A DNA stretch of 62,337 nucleotides, taken from positions 1 through 62,337 of the forward strand of contig JAMCTA010000057.1 in assembly GCA_023381895.1 (NCBI GenBank), read 5' to 3'. This DNA is from Chloroflexota bacterium. Lineage in GTDB: Bacteria > Chloroflexota > UBA4733. The notes under the pieces were generated by a model. The model was not told the DNA's origin, ran no database searches, and saw only the letters and a program-made list of their open reading frames with translations. The position numbers and the translations under genes were made by a program. Each line of letters starts with the position of its first letter. The first letter of the stretch is position 1. Shown one piece after another: positions 41,319 to 50,440 of this stretch.

Positions 41319-42353
41319 GTGAGCGCTCGTACGATCGCGACGATTGGGATCAACTCTGCGCTCCAGATACTCAAAGGAGCCCACGATGAGGGGTTTGCGA
41401 CGCTATGTATCTGCTTGAGCCGTGCTGTTGATCTCTACCGCCGGTACACGTTCATAGATCGCATCATCGATGTAAGTGATTTTGCTGATATCCCTTCAGT
41501 GTGCCGGCAGCTCAATCCTGAGAGTCACGCCATCGTTCCTCACAGCTCGTTTCTGAGCCGCCTTGGCGTGGAGGGGATCAAGAGCTTGCCACTGCCCTAC
41601 TTTGGTAGCCGTGAGGCGGTAGCGTGGGAGGACAGTCGCGATCGACAGCGCCAGTGGATGGCACGTGCACAGCTCAAGCTGCCACGAGTTTTTCAACACA
41701 CCGATGAGATCGACGCCCCTGTCGTGGTGAAGGCTGGCGGTAAGATGCATTCGGAGAACTTCTTCGCTCGCAACCAGCGGGAGTTTGAGCGGCGGTTGCG
41801 CGATTTTCGGCCTCAGCACTATGTCATCCAGGAATACATCATTGGCGTCCCGATCATGCTGCACTTCTTTGCTTCCCCCCTAACGGGGGAAATCGAGTTC
41901 CTGGCCGCCGACCGGCGCTATGAGACTAACGTGGACTCGTTGGGGAGGATACCAACCGAGAACCAGGCTGGGTTGCAGATTACTCCCTCCTTCGTTCGCG
42001 TGGGCAACCTGCCTGTCGCGATCCGGGAGTCTCTCCTAGGCGAGGTCTACCGCATGGGTGAGGCACTTGTGGAGGTATCACGTGAGTTGTTCCCACCGCG
42101 GGGACTATTTGGCCCCTTTTCGTTGGAGGCTATCGTGACACCGAGTCAGCAATTCTTTGCGCTAGAGTTATCTACTTCGATCGTGGGGGGAACGAACCTC
42201 TTCATCAATGGCTCGTCTTACAGTGCGCTGCTCTACGACGAGCAAATGAGCATGGGGCGCCGGTGCGCACGCGAGCTGCGGCTGGCAGAGCAGACCGACC
42301 AGTTGGGACGCGTCCTCAGCCGCCCAGAGCTTTCGGCGGTCATCGTGGAGTAG
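41319..42353 (+). CDS. PurP-like ATP-grasp ligase (second copy, altered motif)
   Basis: The 344 residues start at GTG 41319, preceded by AAAGGAGGG. It is clearly related to the gene before it along its length (PYFGSREAVAWEDSRDRQRQ; YVIQEYIIGVPIMLHFFASP; ETNVDSLGRIPTENQAGLQI). The opening motif is TIGINSALQILKGAHDEGFA: the His of the usual GSHSAL is Asn here. VVVKAGGKMHSENFFARNQ replaces the glycine-rich ATP loop VKLHGARGGSGYFYAKD with a less glycine-rich version. It may have a different substrate or act as a partner of the first copy. Classical enzymes of this step form hexamers of one subunit. Confidence 0.8.
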   Translation: MSARTIATIGINSALQILKGAHDEGFATLCICLSRAVDLYRRYTFIDRIIDVSDFADIPSVCRQLNPESHAIVPHSSFLSRLGVEGIKSLPLPYFGSREAVAWEDSRDRQRQWMARAQLKLPRVFQHTDEIDAPVVVKAGGKMHSENFFARNQREFERRLRDFRPQHYVIQEYIIGVPIMLHFFASPLTGEIEFLAADRRYETNVDSLGRIPTENQAGLQITPSFVRVGNLPVAIRESLLGEVYRMGEALVEVSRELFPPRGLFGPFSLEAIVTPSQQFFALELSTSIVGGTNLFINGSSYSALLYDEQMSMGRRCARELRLAEQTDQLGRVLSRPELSAVIVE

Positions 42354-42361
42354 AACTGCTC

Positions 42362-42402
42362 ACGTTGTGGGGAGGGAAACCGGGTTGTCCCCCCCACAAC
42401 GT
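42362..42402. terminator. Strong bidirectional terminator hairpin between purP2 and gltB
   Basis: ACGTTGTGGGG (42362-42372) and CCCCACAACGT (42392-42402) are perfect 11-bp complements; inner GGG and CCC runs can extend the stem. The hairpin lies nine bases after the PurP-like stop and 16 bases from the gltB stop on the other strand. T-tracts are weak on both sides. Confidence 0.65.
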
Positions 42403-42418
42403 AGCTGGCCTGCGAATC

Positions 42419-45400
42419 TCAAGAGGGGCGGCGGCTGCTTGCTGCTGCTTGCCGGATGTGAACCTCGCCGGACTCGAGAAGTTCGGCATAAGGCCGCGGG
42501 GTCACCCGGACAAAGTGACCACGATATTCACTCCAATGGGTGAGGATCTCATTGGCACGTGGACTTGCTGTAGCCTCGTAGTGCTCCTGAATGAGATCCT
42601 TCAGGATCTCCGCATCGTCGTCGCTCTCAACACGGGCAAGGCTGGCAAGCTCTTTATTGACCCTGGCTTCAAAGTCCCCAGCGAGGTCGAGGACGAAGGC
42701 GATGCCAGCCGACATTCCTGCCGCAAAGTTCCGGCCGACGGAACCGAGGACAGCCACGACGCCGCCGGTCATGTACTCGCATCCGTGGTCGCCAATACCT
42801 TCGACAACGGCACGCGCACCACTGTTGCGAACCGCAAAGCGCTCTCCAGCGCGGCCTGCAACGAAAAGAGCACCACCAGTTGCACCATAGAGGAGTGTGT
42901 TCCCAGCAATGACGTTCTCATGCCACGCGTAAAGAGCAGTTTCTGATGGTCTCACGATGACTTCGCCGCCCGACATGCCCTTTGCTACATAGTCGTTTGC
43001 TTGACCGATGAGGCACCAGCGCATGCCGTGTGTGAGAAACGCCCCGAAGCTCTGCCCTGCGGAGCCAACGAACGTGCAGTCGATGGTGCCATCTGGCAAA
43101 CCGCGGGCTCCGTATCGATAGGCAATCTGCCCCGCTATCTTAGCTCCCACCGTTCGGTTGCTATTCCGGATTCGATACGTGAGCTTGACTTCGCCCTCAC
43201 CATCGAGCGCAGCCTCAACATCGTGAAGGATGCGGTCATCTAAGGGGGTGTCCTCGCGATCGTTGCGCTCCTGAGTGTGCATCCTCGGTCCCGTTTGCTC
43301 CGTCAAGTGGGCGGCGAGGACGCGTTGCATGTCGAGCGATGCGGCACGAGCGGTGTTGGGCAGGGATTTCGAGCGGAGCAACTCAGTATGTCCGACTATC
43401 TCATCGAGACTGCGATAGCCGAGCGAGGCAAGGATCTCCCGTACCTCTTCCGCCATGAGGCTGAAGTAGTTGATGACGTGTTCAGGTTTGCCAGCAAACT
43501 TCGCGCGCAAGTCTTCGCGTTGCGTCGCAATCCCTGTGGGACACGTGTTGAGATGACACTGCCTAGCCATATCGCAACCAATAGTCACGACTGCGAGCGT
43601 TCCGAACCCAAACTCTTCGGCACCCAGCAATGCTGCGACGACCACGTCTCGGCCAGTGCGCAGACCGCCGTCGGTACGCAGCCGCACACGGCGGCGAAGA
43701 TCATTCATCCGGAGGATTTGTTGCGTCTCGGCGAGGCCAATCTCCCAAGGTGAACCAGCGAACTTTATGGAGCTGAGTGGAGATGCTCCAGTGCCGCCGG
43801 AGTGGCCGCTGATGAGAATGTAGTCAGCATAAGCCTTGGCAACGCCAGCCGCAATCGTCCCTACACCGGCCTCTGAGACAAGCTTCACGCCGATTCGCGC
43901 CTTAGGATTGACTTGCTTGAGGTCGTAGATCAACTGAGCGAGGTCTTCAATGCTGTAGATATCGTGATGGGGAGGCGGTGATATGAGCTGGATGCCTGGC
44001 ACGGCGTGTCGGAGTCGGGCAATGAGAGCCGTCACCTTGTGACCAGGAAGCTGACCACCTTCACCGGGCTTAGAGCCCTGAGCCATCTTGATTTCGATCT
44101 CCCGGGCACGAGAGAGGTACTCGGCAGTCACTCCGAAGCGCGCCGACGCTACTTGCTTGATAGCACTGTGCATTGCGGGGCCGTCTGAGAGGGGGTGGTA
44201 CCAGGCTGGATCTTCCCCGCCCTCCCCGCTGTTGCTCCTGGCCCCAATCATGCTCATTGCCCGGGCAAGCGTCGTGTAGGCCTCGGGGCTGAGAGCGCCA
44301 AGCGACATAGCCGTCGATACGAAGCGGGCACGGATCGACTCCATGGCTTCCACTCCGGCAAGTGGGATGCTTGGGCGGTCAGAGACAAACTCGAGGAGAT
44401 CACGGACCGTGGTCGGTGGCTGTGCATCCATGAGATCGCGGGCTGCTCGATAGGCTTCGCGGTCGCCCAGCTGTGCCGCTTTGTGAATCGCGCGCACAAC
44501 GTTCGGGTTATAGGCGTGGCTCTCGCCTTCGCGGCGGAAGCGTATGAAACCTGCATCAGGAAGCTGCTTGAGCGGAGGTGTGCTGAAGGCGGAGCTATGC
44601 CGTATCAGGACATCCTCTTGAATCTGTCGAAGCCCGACTCCACCAATGAGGGAAGGGGTCCCGGTGAAGTACCGGTCTACCACCTCCTGGCTAAGCCCCA
44701 GCGCTTCGAAGATCTGGGCACCGCGGTAGCTGCTGATAGTGGAGATACCCATCTTGGACATGACTTTGAGCAGTCCGGCCTCTACTGCCTTTTGGAAGTT
44801 GGTCGCGGCGGAATCGACGGTGACTTCCTCAAACTTACGCTGACCAGCAAAGGACTGCGCACATTCGATTGCAGCGTAGGGGAAAATGGCGCTCGTGCCA
44901 TAGCCGATGAGTACGGCGAAATGGTGTACATCCCAGGCTTCGCCCGTCTCAACGATGAGATCAGCACGCATGCGGAGGCCAGACCGAATGAGGTGATGGT
45001 GAATGGCCGCGACGACTAGGGCGATGGGAATGGGTACAGAATCTGGACCTACCTCCCGATCGCTGAGCACCAACAGATACGCACCACCCCGGACGGCGGC
45101 CACTGCCTCAGAGCAGAGCTCTTCAAGGCGCTGCTCGATACCGGGGCCGCTCACACTAAACACGGTGGAGAGAACTACCGAACGGTAACACTCCTGGGTG
45201 AGGCTTGTTAACTCAGAGAACTGCGCTGCTGTCAACACCGGAGATGGCAGATGAATCAGCCGGGCGTGCTCTTCTGTCTCTTCGAGCAAGCTCAGCCGTG
45301 GACCAATGTAGGTGTCGAGAGCCATCACCAGGTGTTCGCGCAGCGGATCGATTGGAGGATTCGTAACCTGGGCGAAGCGCTGCCGGAAGTAGGAATAGAA

Positions 45401-47023
45401 TGATCGCTCAGTCGTGTTCAGCGGCAGTATCGGGGTGTCATCCCCCATGGAGAAGATTGCCTCTTTCCCCTCTGTCGTCATCGAAGGAAAGACGTAGAGC
45501 AGGTCCTCGCGTGAGAATCCAAAGAGGCGCAGCAGGCGAAGATCCGGAGTTGGTACTTGACCATCTGCGCTCAGTGGTACCTTTGCTGTCTTCTGGGTTG
45601 ACTTGAGGCGGACGATTTGCTGTTCAACCCAGGTAGCGTAAGGCTGCTGCGACGATAGCTCGCGCTTGAGCTGGGCGTTGCGAAAGAACTCCCCCCGGCT
45701 CGTGTCGACTGCAATCATGTGCCCAGGGCCAAGGCGCCCTTTCTCGACAACGTTGATGTCGTCAACCTCGATACGCTCCAGCATTCCGACTTCTGAGCCA
45801 GCGACGACAAGGCCATCTTTGGTGACGAGGTAGCGTGACGGTCGCAGACCGTTGCGGTCTAGGGCCGCACCGACGATGCGGCCATCGGTAAAGGCAAGTG
45901 CAGCGGGCCCATCCCAGGGCTCGGTTAGGCAGGCGCTGAATTCGTAGAATGCGCGACGCTGCCGATCAAGGTCCGCCATGTGCTCCCACGCATGCGGCAT
46001 GAGAAGCGTCAGTGCGTGCCGAACATCCCGCCCAGACTGTGTGAGGAGCTCTAGAGCATTGTCGAGGTCCGAAGAGTCGGACCCATTGGGAAGAATGACG
46101 GGCAGTAGCTCTTGGATACGATCTCCCCAGATCGGAGACCTAAGCTCAGGTTCTCGAGCGTGCATCCAGTAGCCATTTCCCTGCCGTGTATTGATCTCAC
46201 CATTGTGAGCAAGGAGCCGGAACGGTTGCGCGAGCCTCCAGTTCGGGAAGGTATTCGTGCTGTAGCGTTGATGGAAAACTGCGAGACCGACTTCGTAGTC
46301 AGCGTCGCGGAGGTCGCGATAGAACTGACGCACTTGGGGGGCAACAAACAATCCCTTGTACACAATGGTTTGAGAGGAAAACGACGGGAAGTACGCCTCG
46401 GTGATACCGATCTTGAGCCAGGCCACCTCAATCTTTTTCCGTATGAGGTAGATGGTGCGCTCAAAATCCCCGGCCGCTAGTCCCGCTCGCCTGCCAACGA
46501 ACACCTGTTGAATGTCGGGTAGGGTTGCGAGGGCCTTTTCTCCCAGCACCTCCGGACGGATGGGGACTTCGCGCCAACCCAGTACCCTTAAGCCCTCACC
46601 CCGAATGGTGTCCTCGATGATTTTGCGGGTGTGGGCATTGCCCTGTGGATCTTTCCGAGGGAGAAAGACCATGCCTACAGCCAGGTCATCTGGATCGTCC
46701 AGCTGGACGCCAAGCTTTGCGAGCTCACGGCGAAACAGTGTGTAGGGGAGCGGAGTAAGGATGCCAGCGCCATCGCCAGTGCGAGCATCAGCATCGACAG
46801 CACCCCGATGCGTCAAGTTTACGAGACACTCGAGTGCGAAATCCACTATGTCGTGACTTGGGCTGCCGGAGACACGGGCCACGAAACCGGTACCGCAGGC
46901 ATCGTGTTCGAAGAAGGGATCATACAGGCCTTGAGCCTTCCCGGTCATTGGTCCCCTAGTTGGAAAATCATAGTGTGTATCGATGATGCTCACCTCCCGG
47001 TTAGCCTCGGCAATGGTCTCCAT
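42419..47023 (-). CDS. gltB: Glutamate synthase, large subunit
   Basis: GltB (1534 aa) transfers the amide of glutamine to 2-oxoglutarate. The class II glutaminase Cys is residue 43 (FFEHDACGTGFV), behind a 42-residue propeptide removed on maturation. The FMN/synthase domain has PGEGGQLPGHKVTALIARLR and LISGHSGGTGASPLSSIKFA, and the 3Fe-4S cluster motif C-x5-C-x4-C is CDMARQCHLNTC. The C-terminal GXGXG domain follows. GGAAGG precedes ATG 47023. No gltD is in the window, so the electron donor (GltD elsewhere or ferredoxin) is open. Its 5' leader carries an intrinsic terminator. Confidence 0.95.
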   Translation of the reverse strand: METIAEANREVSIIDTHYDFPTRGPMTGKAQGLYDPFFEHDACGTGFVARVSGSPSHDIVDFALECLVNLTHRGAVDADARTGDGAGILTPLPYTLFRRELAKLGVQLDDPDDLAVGMVFLPRKDPQGNAHTRKIIEDTIRGEGLRVLGWREVPIRPEVLGEKALATLPDIQQVFVGRRAGLAAGDFERTIYLIRKKIEVAWLKIGITEAYFPSFSSQTIVYKGLFVAPQVRQFYRDLRDADYEVGLAVFHQRYSTNTFPNWRLAQPFRLLAHNGEINTRQGNGYWMHAREPELRSPIWGDRIQELLPVILPNGSDSSDLDNALELLTQSGRDVRHALTLLMPHAWEHMADLDRQRRAFYEFSACLTEPWDGPAALAFTDGRIVGAALDRNGLRPSRYLVTKDGLVVAGSEVGMLERIEVDDINVVEKGRLGPGHMIAVDTSRGEFFRNAQLKRELSSQQPYATWVEQQIVRLKSTQKTAKVPLSADGQVPTPDLRLLRLFGFSREDLLYVFPSMTTEGKEAIFSMGDDTPILPLNTTERSFYSYFRQRFAQVTNPPIDPLREHLVMALDTYIGPRLSLLEETEEHARLIHLPSPVLTAAQFSELTSLTQECYRSVVLSTVFSVSGPGIEQRLEELCSEAVAAVRGGAYLLVLSDREVGPDSVPIPIALVVAAIHHHLIRSGLRMRADLIVETGEAWDVHHFAVLIGYGTSAIFPYAAIECAQSFAGQRKFEEVTVDSAATNFQKAVEAGLLKVMSKMGISTISSYRGAQIFEALGLSQEVVDRYFTGTPSLIGGVGLRQIQEDVLIRHSSAFSTPPLKQLPDAGFIRFRREGESHAYNPNVVRAIHKAAQLGDREAYRAARDLMDAQPPTTVRDLLEFVSDRPSIPLAGVEAMESIRARFVSTAMSLGALSPEAYTTLARAMSMIGARSNSGEGGEDPAWYHPLSDGPAMHSAIKQVASARFGVTAEYLSRAREIEIKMAQGSKPGEGGQLPGHKVTALIARLRHAVPGIQLISPPPHHDIYSIEDLAQLIYDLKQVNPKARIGVKLVSEAGVGTIAAGVAKAYADYILISGHSGGTGASPLSSIKFAGSPWEIGLAETQQILRMNDLRRRVRLRTDGGLRTGRDVVVAALLGAEEFGFGTLAVVTIGCDMARQCHLNTCPTGIATQREDLRAKFAGKPEHVINYFSLMAEEVREILASLGYRSLDEIVGHTELLRSKSLPNTARAASLDMQRVLAAHLTEQTGPRMHTQERNDREDTPLDDRILHDVEAALDGEGEVKLTYRIRNSNRTVGAKIAGQIAYRYGARGLPDGTIDCTFVGSAGQSFGAFLTHGMRWCLIGQANDYVAKGMSGGEVIVRPSETALYAWHENVIAGNTLLYGATGGALFVAGRAGERFAVRNSGARAVVEGIGDHGCEYMTGGVVAVLGSVGRNFAAGMSAGIAFVLDLAGDFEARVNKELASLARVESDDDAEILKDLIQEHYEATASPRANEILTHWSEYRGHFVRVTPRPYAELLESGEVHIRQAAASSRRPS

Positions 47024-47063
47024 CGACCCTTCCGTCTCCTGACGACGGAGGCGGGTGCGCTAC

Positions 47064-47107
47064 AAAAAATGTCCACGGTGCACCACCGCCGGTGGTGGGC
47101 CGTGGAC
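47064..47107 (-). terminator. Intrinsic terminator in the gltB 5' leader (attenuator candidate)
   Basis: On the minus strand GTCCACGG (47107-47100) and CACCACC-type inner bases pair with GGTGGTG and CCGTGGAC (to 47071), a stem of 15 pairs interrupted by one 2x2 mismatch. It is followed at once by A and six T (47069-47064). It lies only about 40 bases upstream of ATG 47023 and downstream of the likely promoter, so transcription must read through it to reach gltB. Confidence 0.75.
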
Positions 47108-47215
47108 GTCGTTGTCGCACGAAGGGAAGCGCACAACGTAGTCAGTATGTTCGCCTGTGTGCGAGCTTGCCTCCCTTGTCGCACATAATACCACGGGTCT
47201 CCCGTGCTCCCCAAG
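47108..47215 (-). promoter_or_regulatory. gltB promoter and leader, possible regulatory RNA
   Basis: On the minus strand TTGGGG, 18 bases, then TATTAT (ending near 47189) looks like a sigma-70 promoter. The leader repeats TTGTCGCAC (+ strand 47112-47120 and 47176-47184) and can pair AAGGGAGGC with GCTTCCCTT (47177-47169 with 47130-47122). It lies just before the terminator at 47064-47107. The stretch 47216-47297 has no gene or pattern that I recognise. Confidence 0.45.
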
Positions 47216-47297
47216 CACGTACGCTTCGGAGACTGCTGACGATGAACTGGTGCCGTTGAGGCAAAACGGATTCTATGGATACGCACCATAACTTTGC

Positions 47298-47303
47298 TAT
47301 ACT
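47298..47303 (+). promoter_or_regulatory. Extended -10 for parA-ftsZ
   Basis: TTTGC directly precedes TATACT, matching an extended -10. The leader to GTG 47409 is about 100 bases and ends with GGTAAAGG. Confidence 0.5.
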
Positions 47304-47408
47304 TCGATGGACACGAGAGTTCCTCACACCGCGGCGTTGCAGCTCACTTCTGATCCGAAGAGTGGGATTGTCGTGGCAGCGTTGGAACCTCCATAAGGTA
47401 AAGGTCTC

Positions 47409-48173
47409 GTGGTGGCTACAGTCATTGCCATTGCCAATCAGAAGGGCGGGGTTGGCAAGACAACGACGACATTGAATTTGGGCTATGGGCTTGCCAGCCG
47501 GGGCAAGAGGGTTCTTCTCGTGGACATGGACCCGCAAAGTAATCTGACCTCAGGAGCTGGAGTTCTTGATCAGCAGCGTGTCACTATCGCTGATGGTCTG
47601 TTGGACCGAAACAGCTCGTTTCCGTGTCTCGTGATTCATCAGGGAGGGCAGGGATCTTTAGCGCTCGTACCTGCAACCCTCAAGCTAGCCCAGGCTGAAG
47701 CGGCTCTGTTCAACCGGTTGGGCAGGGAGATGCGCTTGCGTGACCAGCTCAGACGCCTCGACCGCGACTACGACTTCATTCTCATCGATACGCCGCCATC
47801 ACTGGGTGTATTGACGATCAATGCTCTCGTAGCGGCTCAGCTCGTGCTCATTCCGACGGAAGCCCGGCTCTTTTCGCTTGAAGGGCTGCGAATGCTGCTT
47901 GAGAGTATCGAAGAGGTGCGCTACCTCAATCCGGAGCTTCGTGTCCTCGGAATCCTTATTTCCAAGTATGATCGACGTCTCAAGGAGGAACGGACGGTCA
48001 ATAGCTACTTGCGCGGGCACTGGGGTGATCTCGTGCTCAACACGGAGATTGGCACGAACAGCAAGATTCTCGAAGCAGCGTCAGGCGGATTGTCCATCTT
48101 TGAAATCGAAGGTGGAGACCGCGCCAGTGAGGTTTACAAGCGCTTGACTGACGAGGTGCTGCAGCGTGGGTAA
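47409..48173 (+). CDS. ParA/Soj-family ATPase
   Basis: This deviant Walker-A ATPase has 254 residues. VIAIANQKGGVGKTTTTLNL is the KGGVGKTT box, VLLVDMDPQSNLTSG the Walker A' Asp, and FILIDTPPSLGVLTINAL Walker B. The rest (ARLFSLEGLRMLLESIEEVR; VLGILISKYDRRLKEERTVN) is typical of chromosomal Soj-type proteins. No parB follows; instead its end overlaps an ftsZ-like gene by eight bases, so it may position that FtsZ in a MinD- or MipZ-like way rather than segregate DNA. GTG 47409 and the adjacent GTG 47412 are both possible starts. Confidence 0.88.
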   Translation: MVATVIAIANQKGGVGKTTTTLNLGYGLASRGKRVLLVDMDPQSNLTSGAGVLDQQRVTIADGLLDRNSSFPCLVIHQGGQGSLALVPATLKLAQAEAALFNRLGREMRLRDQLRRLDRDYDFILIDTPPSLGVLTINALVAAQLVLIPTEARLFSLEGLRMLLESIEEVRYLNPELRVLGILISKYDRRLKEERTVNSYLRGHWGDLVLNTEIGTNSKILEAASGGLSIFEIEGGDRASEVYKRLTDEVLQRG

Positions 48174-49194
48174 GCGGGGTGGGTTCGATCCGAAGCGTAT
48201 GTCGCGCGCCAGCCGCTCGGAGGCCATTGTGCCGCGGATTATCGATCCACAGCACATCGAGGTGACAGGTGTCACTACGATTCGTGCGATTGGTGTGGGC
48301 GGCGCGGGGGGGAACGCCATTCAGCGATTGATTGAGGCAAACGTACAAGGAATTCTCTTTGCGGTCGTCAACACTGATGGGCAGGCCCTCGAGCAATCCA
48401 CCGCACTCGATCGGGTGCAACTCGGGCGAGCGGTTACCGGTGGGCTCGGCTGCGGTGGAGATGAAGCGCTCGGGAGACAGGCAGCTGAGAGCAGTATCGA
48501 AGAAATTGAGCAGCTGGTGCGAGGGTCGGACCTTGTGTTCGTCACTGCCGGGCTCGGTGGCGGAACGGGAACGGGAGCTGCGCCCATCGTCGCAGACGTG
48601 GCGCGTCAGGCTGGGGCGCTGACGATTGGTGTAGTGACACGTCCATTTTCCTTCGAAGGCCGCCGTCGCCGGGAGCTTGCAGATCGGGGGGTGGTGACAC
48701 TCCTCACGCACGTAGATGCATTGCTGGTCGTGCCGAATGATCGTCTCATCTCACTAGCCGGCTCGAGATTGCAGCTTCGCGACGCCTTCCGGCTGGCGGA
48801 CGACGTGATGCTTCAGGGCATTCGTGGTATATCGGACCTCATCACCACAACGGGCATCATCAATGTGGACTTTGCCGACGTCCGAGCGGTGCTGACTGAC
48901 GGAGGAAGTGCGCACATGGCCTCTGGTAAAGGATTCGGGCCACGCAAAGGAGAGGATGCTGCGCACAGCGCCTTACGTAGCCCTCTGCTCGAGAAGCCTT
49001 TTCACGGCGCGACGCGCATCCTGGTCAATTGCGTCGGCGGAGATGATCTCTCCCTCCATGAGGTGAGCAGCGCAGTGTCTATCCTGGCTGCAGAGGCTGA
49101 TCCCAATGCCAACATCATTGTCGGGGCCTTTATCCATCCCCGGCTGCACGATCAGCTCGAGATGACCGTCATTGCCGCCGGAATCCCGTCGTAG
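48166..49194 (+). CDS. ftsZ: FtsZ, short form without C-terminal peptide
   Basis: This tubulin-like GTPase has 342 residues. AIGVGGAGGNAIQRLIEANV opens the GTPase domain, GLGGGTGTGAAPIVAD is the tubulin signature, VVTRPFSFEGRRRRELADRG is conserved, and the T7 loop keeps its catalytic Asp residues (IINVDFADVRAVL). The chain ends at VIAAGIPS, directly after the C-terminal beta domain, so the disordered linker and the conserved tail that binds FtsA, ZipA and SepF are absent. The N-terminus is about 35 residues longer than usual. Translation begins inside parA (GTG 48166). It may be a second FtsZ beside a canonical one elsewhere. Confidence 0.9.
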   Translation: MGKRGGFDPKRMSRASRSEAIVPRIIDPQHIEVTGVTTIRAIGVGGAGGNAIQRLIEANVQGILFAVVNTDGQALEQSTALDRVQLGRAVTGGLGCGGDEALGRQAAESSIEEIEQLVRGSDLVFVTAGLGGGTGTGAAPIVADVARQAGALTIGVVTRPFSFEGRRRRELADRGVVTLLTHVDALLVVPNDRLISLAGSRLQLRDAFRLADDVMLQGIRGISDLITTTGIINVDFADVRAVLTDGGSAHMASGKGFGPRKGEDAAHSALRSPLLEKPFHGATRILVNCVGGDDLSLHEVSSAVSILAAEADPNANIIVGAFIHPRLHDQLEMTVIAAGIPS

Positions 49195-49271
49195 GCCGAT
49201 GACGCTGGACCTGATAGGCTCATGATTCGCGTTGTTCCGTAACTCGCGTCTTGGCTAGCGGCCGAGCGCTG

Positions 49272-50354
49272 TTATAGCACAGCCCAGACGCGTGGGACGT
49301 AGATTTCCTGGAATGTCTGGATGGCATACGTATCGGTCATTCCAGCAATGAAGTCTGTAAGGCGGCGATCGAGGGACTCATCACGAGGGTTGTGCTGGTA
49401 AAGGGCGGGAAGCTCATCGGGGTGGTCACGAAAGCGTTGGTACAGCACCGTGAGCATACGCTCCGCCCGCTGGTCCTCACCCTTGGCAAGAGGGCTTGTG
49501 TACACGTGCTGGAACATCCACTCGCGAAGCTCATTACTGGCTTGGAGGACTGTCTCGCTCATGCGCACATCCGGCGCTTCGAGTGATGAATACACGAGGT
49601 CGCACACCATCGTATTGATGCGCTCCGAGTGCGAATCGCCGAGGACTTCGATGGCACTCTTTGGCAGCACGTCGCTCGTGATGATCTGGGCACGAATCGC
49701 ATCATCGATATCGTGATTGATGTAGGCGATTGAGTCCGCGAACTTGACGATCTGGCCCTCAAGAGTGGCGGCATTGTAACCATAGGAAGCGGTGATGCCC
49801 TCTCGAGGCTTGGAATGCCCAAGGACGCCGTCCTTGACCTCCCAAGTCAGATTGAGGCCGAGTCCGTTCTTTTCCAGATACTCAATCACCCGAAAGCTTT
49901 GCACTGTGTGACTGAAACCTTCGGGATTCAGGTGCTGGAGGATCGTTTCGCCAGCGTGCCCGAAAGGCGGATGGCCAAGGTCATGGGCAAGCACGATGGC
50001 TTCTGTGAGATCCTCGTTGAGCCGGAGCGCTCGAGCAACGGTACGAGCGATCTGGGCTACTTGAAGCGTGTGGGTCAGCCTCGTGACGTAGTGGTCCCCA
50101 ACGGGACTGAGAAACACTTGCGTCTTGTGTTTGAGCCGGCGAAAAGCGCGGCAGTGGATGACGCGATCTCGATCGCGTTGGTACTCCGTACGGATCAGTG
50201 AAGGCTCTTCGGGACGGGAGCGGCCTCGAGACTTGCTGCTGAGGGTTGCCCTTGGTGAGAGGATCTGTGCTTCGATCCGCTCGAGCTCACGGCGCAGATT
50301 AGGGGCATGAGAAAAGTGACGGTCGAATGCGCGCTGGTTTTCTGCGGCACTCAC
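49272..50354 (-). CDS. dgt: Deoxyguanosinetriphosphate triphosphohydrolase-like protein
   Basis: The 360 residues form an HD-domain triphosphohydrolase of the Dgt type. RTEYQRDRDRVIHCRAFRRL, KHKTQVFLSPVGDHYVTRLT, HTLQVAQIARTVARAL and AIVLAHDLGHPPFGHAGE carry the His/Asp metal ligands; DSIAYINHDIDDAI has the late Asp. The family converts dGTP or other dNTPs to nucleoside and triphosphate. GTG 50354 is the start (GGGC-rich upstream, weak ribosome binding site). It is convergent with ftsZ and follows ppdK on the same strand by 86 bases. Confidence 0.9.
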   Translation of the reverse strand: MSAAENQRAFDRHFSHAPNLRRELERIEAQILSPRATLSSKSRGRSRPEEPSLIRTEYQRDRDRVIHCRAFRRLKHKTQVFLSPVGDHYVTRLTHTLQVAQIARTVARALRLNEDLTEAIVLAHDLGHPPFGHAGETILQHLNPEGFSHTVQSFRVIEYLEKNGLGLNLTWEVKDGVLGHSKPREGITASYGYNAATLEGQIVKFADSIAYINHDIDDAIRAQIITSDVLPKSAIEVLGDSHSERINTMVCDLVYSSLEAPDVRMSETVLQASNELREWMFQHVYTSPLAKGEDQRAERMLTVLYQRFRDHPDELPALYQHNPRDESLDRRLTDFIAGMTDTYAIQTFQEIYVPRVWAVL

Positions 50355-50440
50355 GCTTATACTGCCCTCATCGCTCTAACCAGGAAGCGGGGCGATGCGC
50401 ACACTACTACATCGCCGCCGCTCCCTGCAGAGAGTCATCG

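Noticed and set aside
47144..47188. 14-codon leader peptide before gltB
   Set aside because: Its ATG overlaps the likely -10 box, so it would lie outside the transcript; residues are not rich in Glu or Gln.
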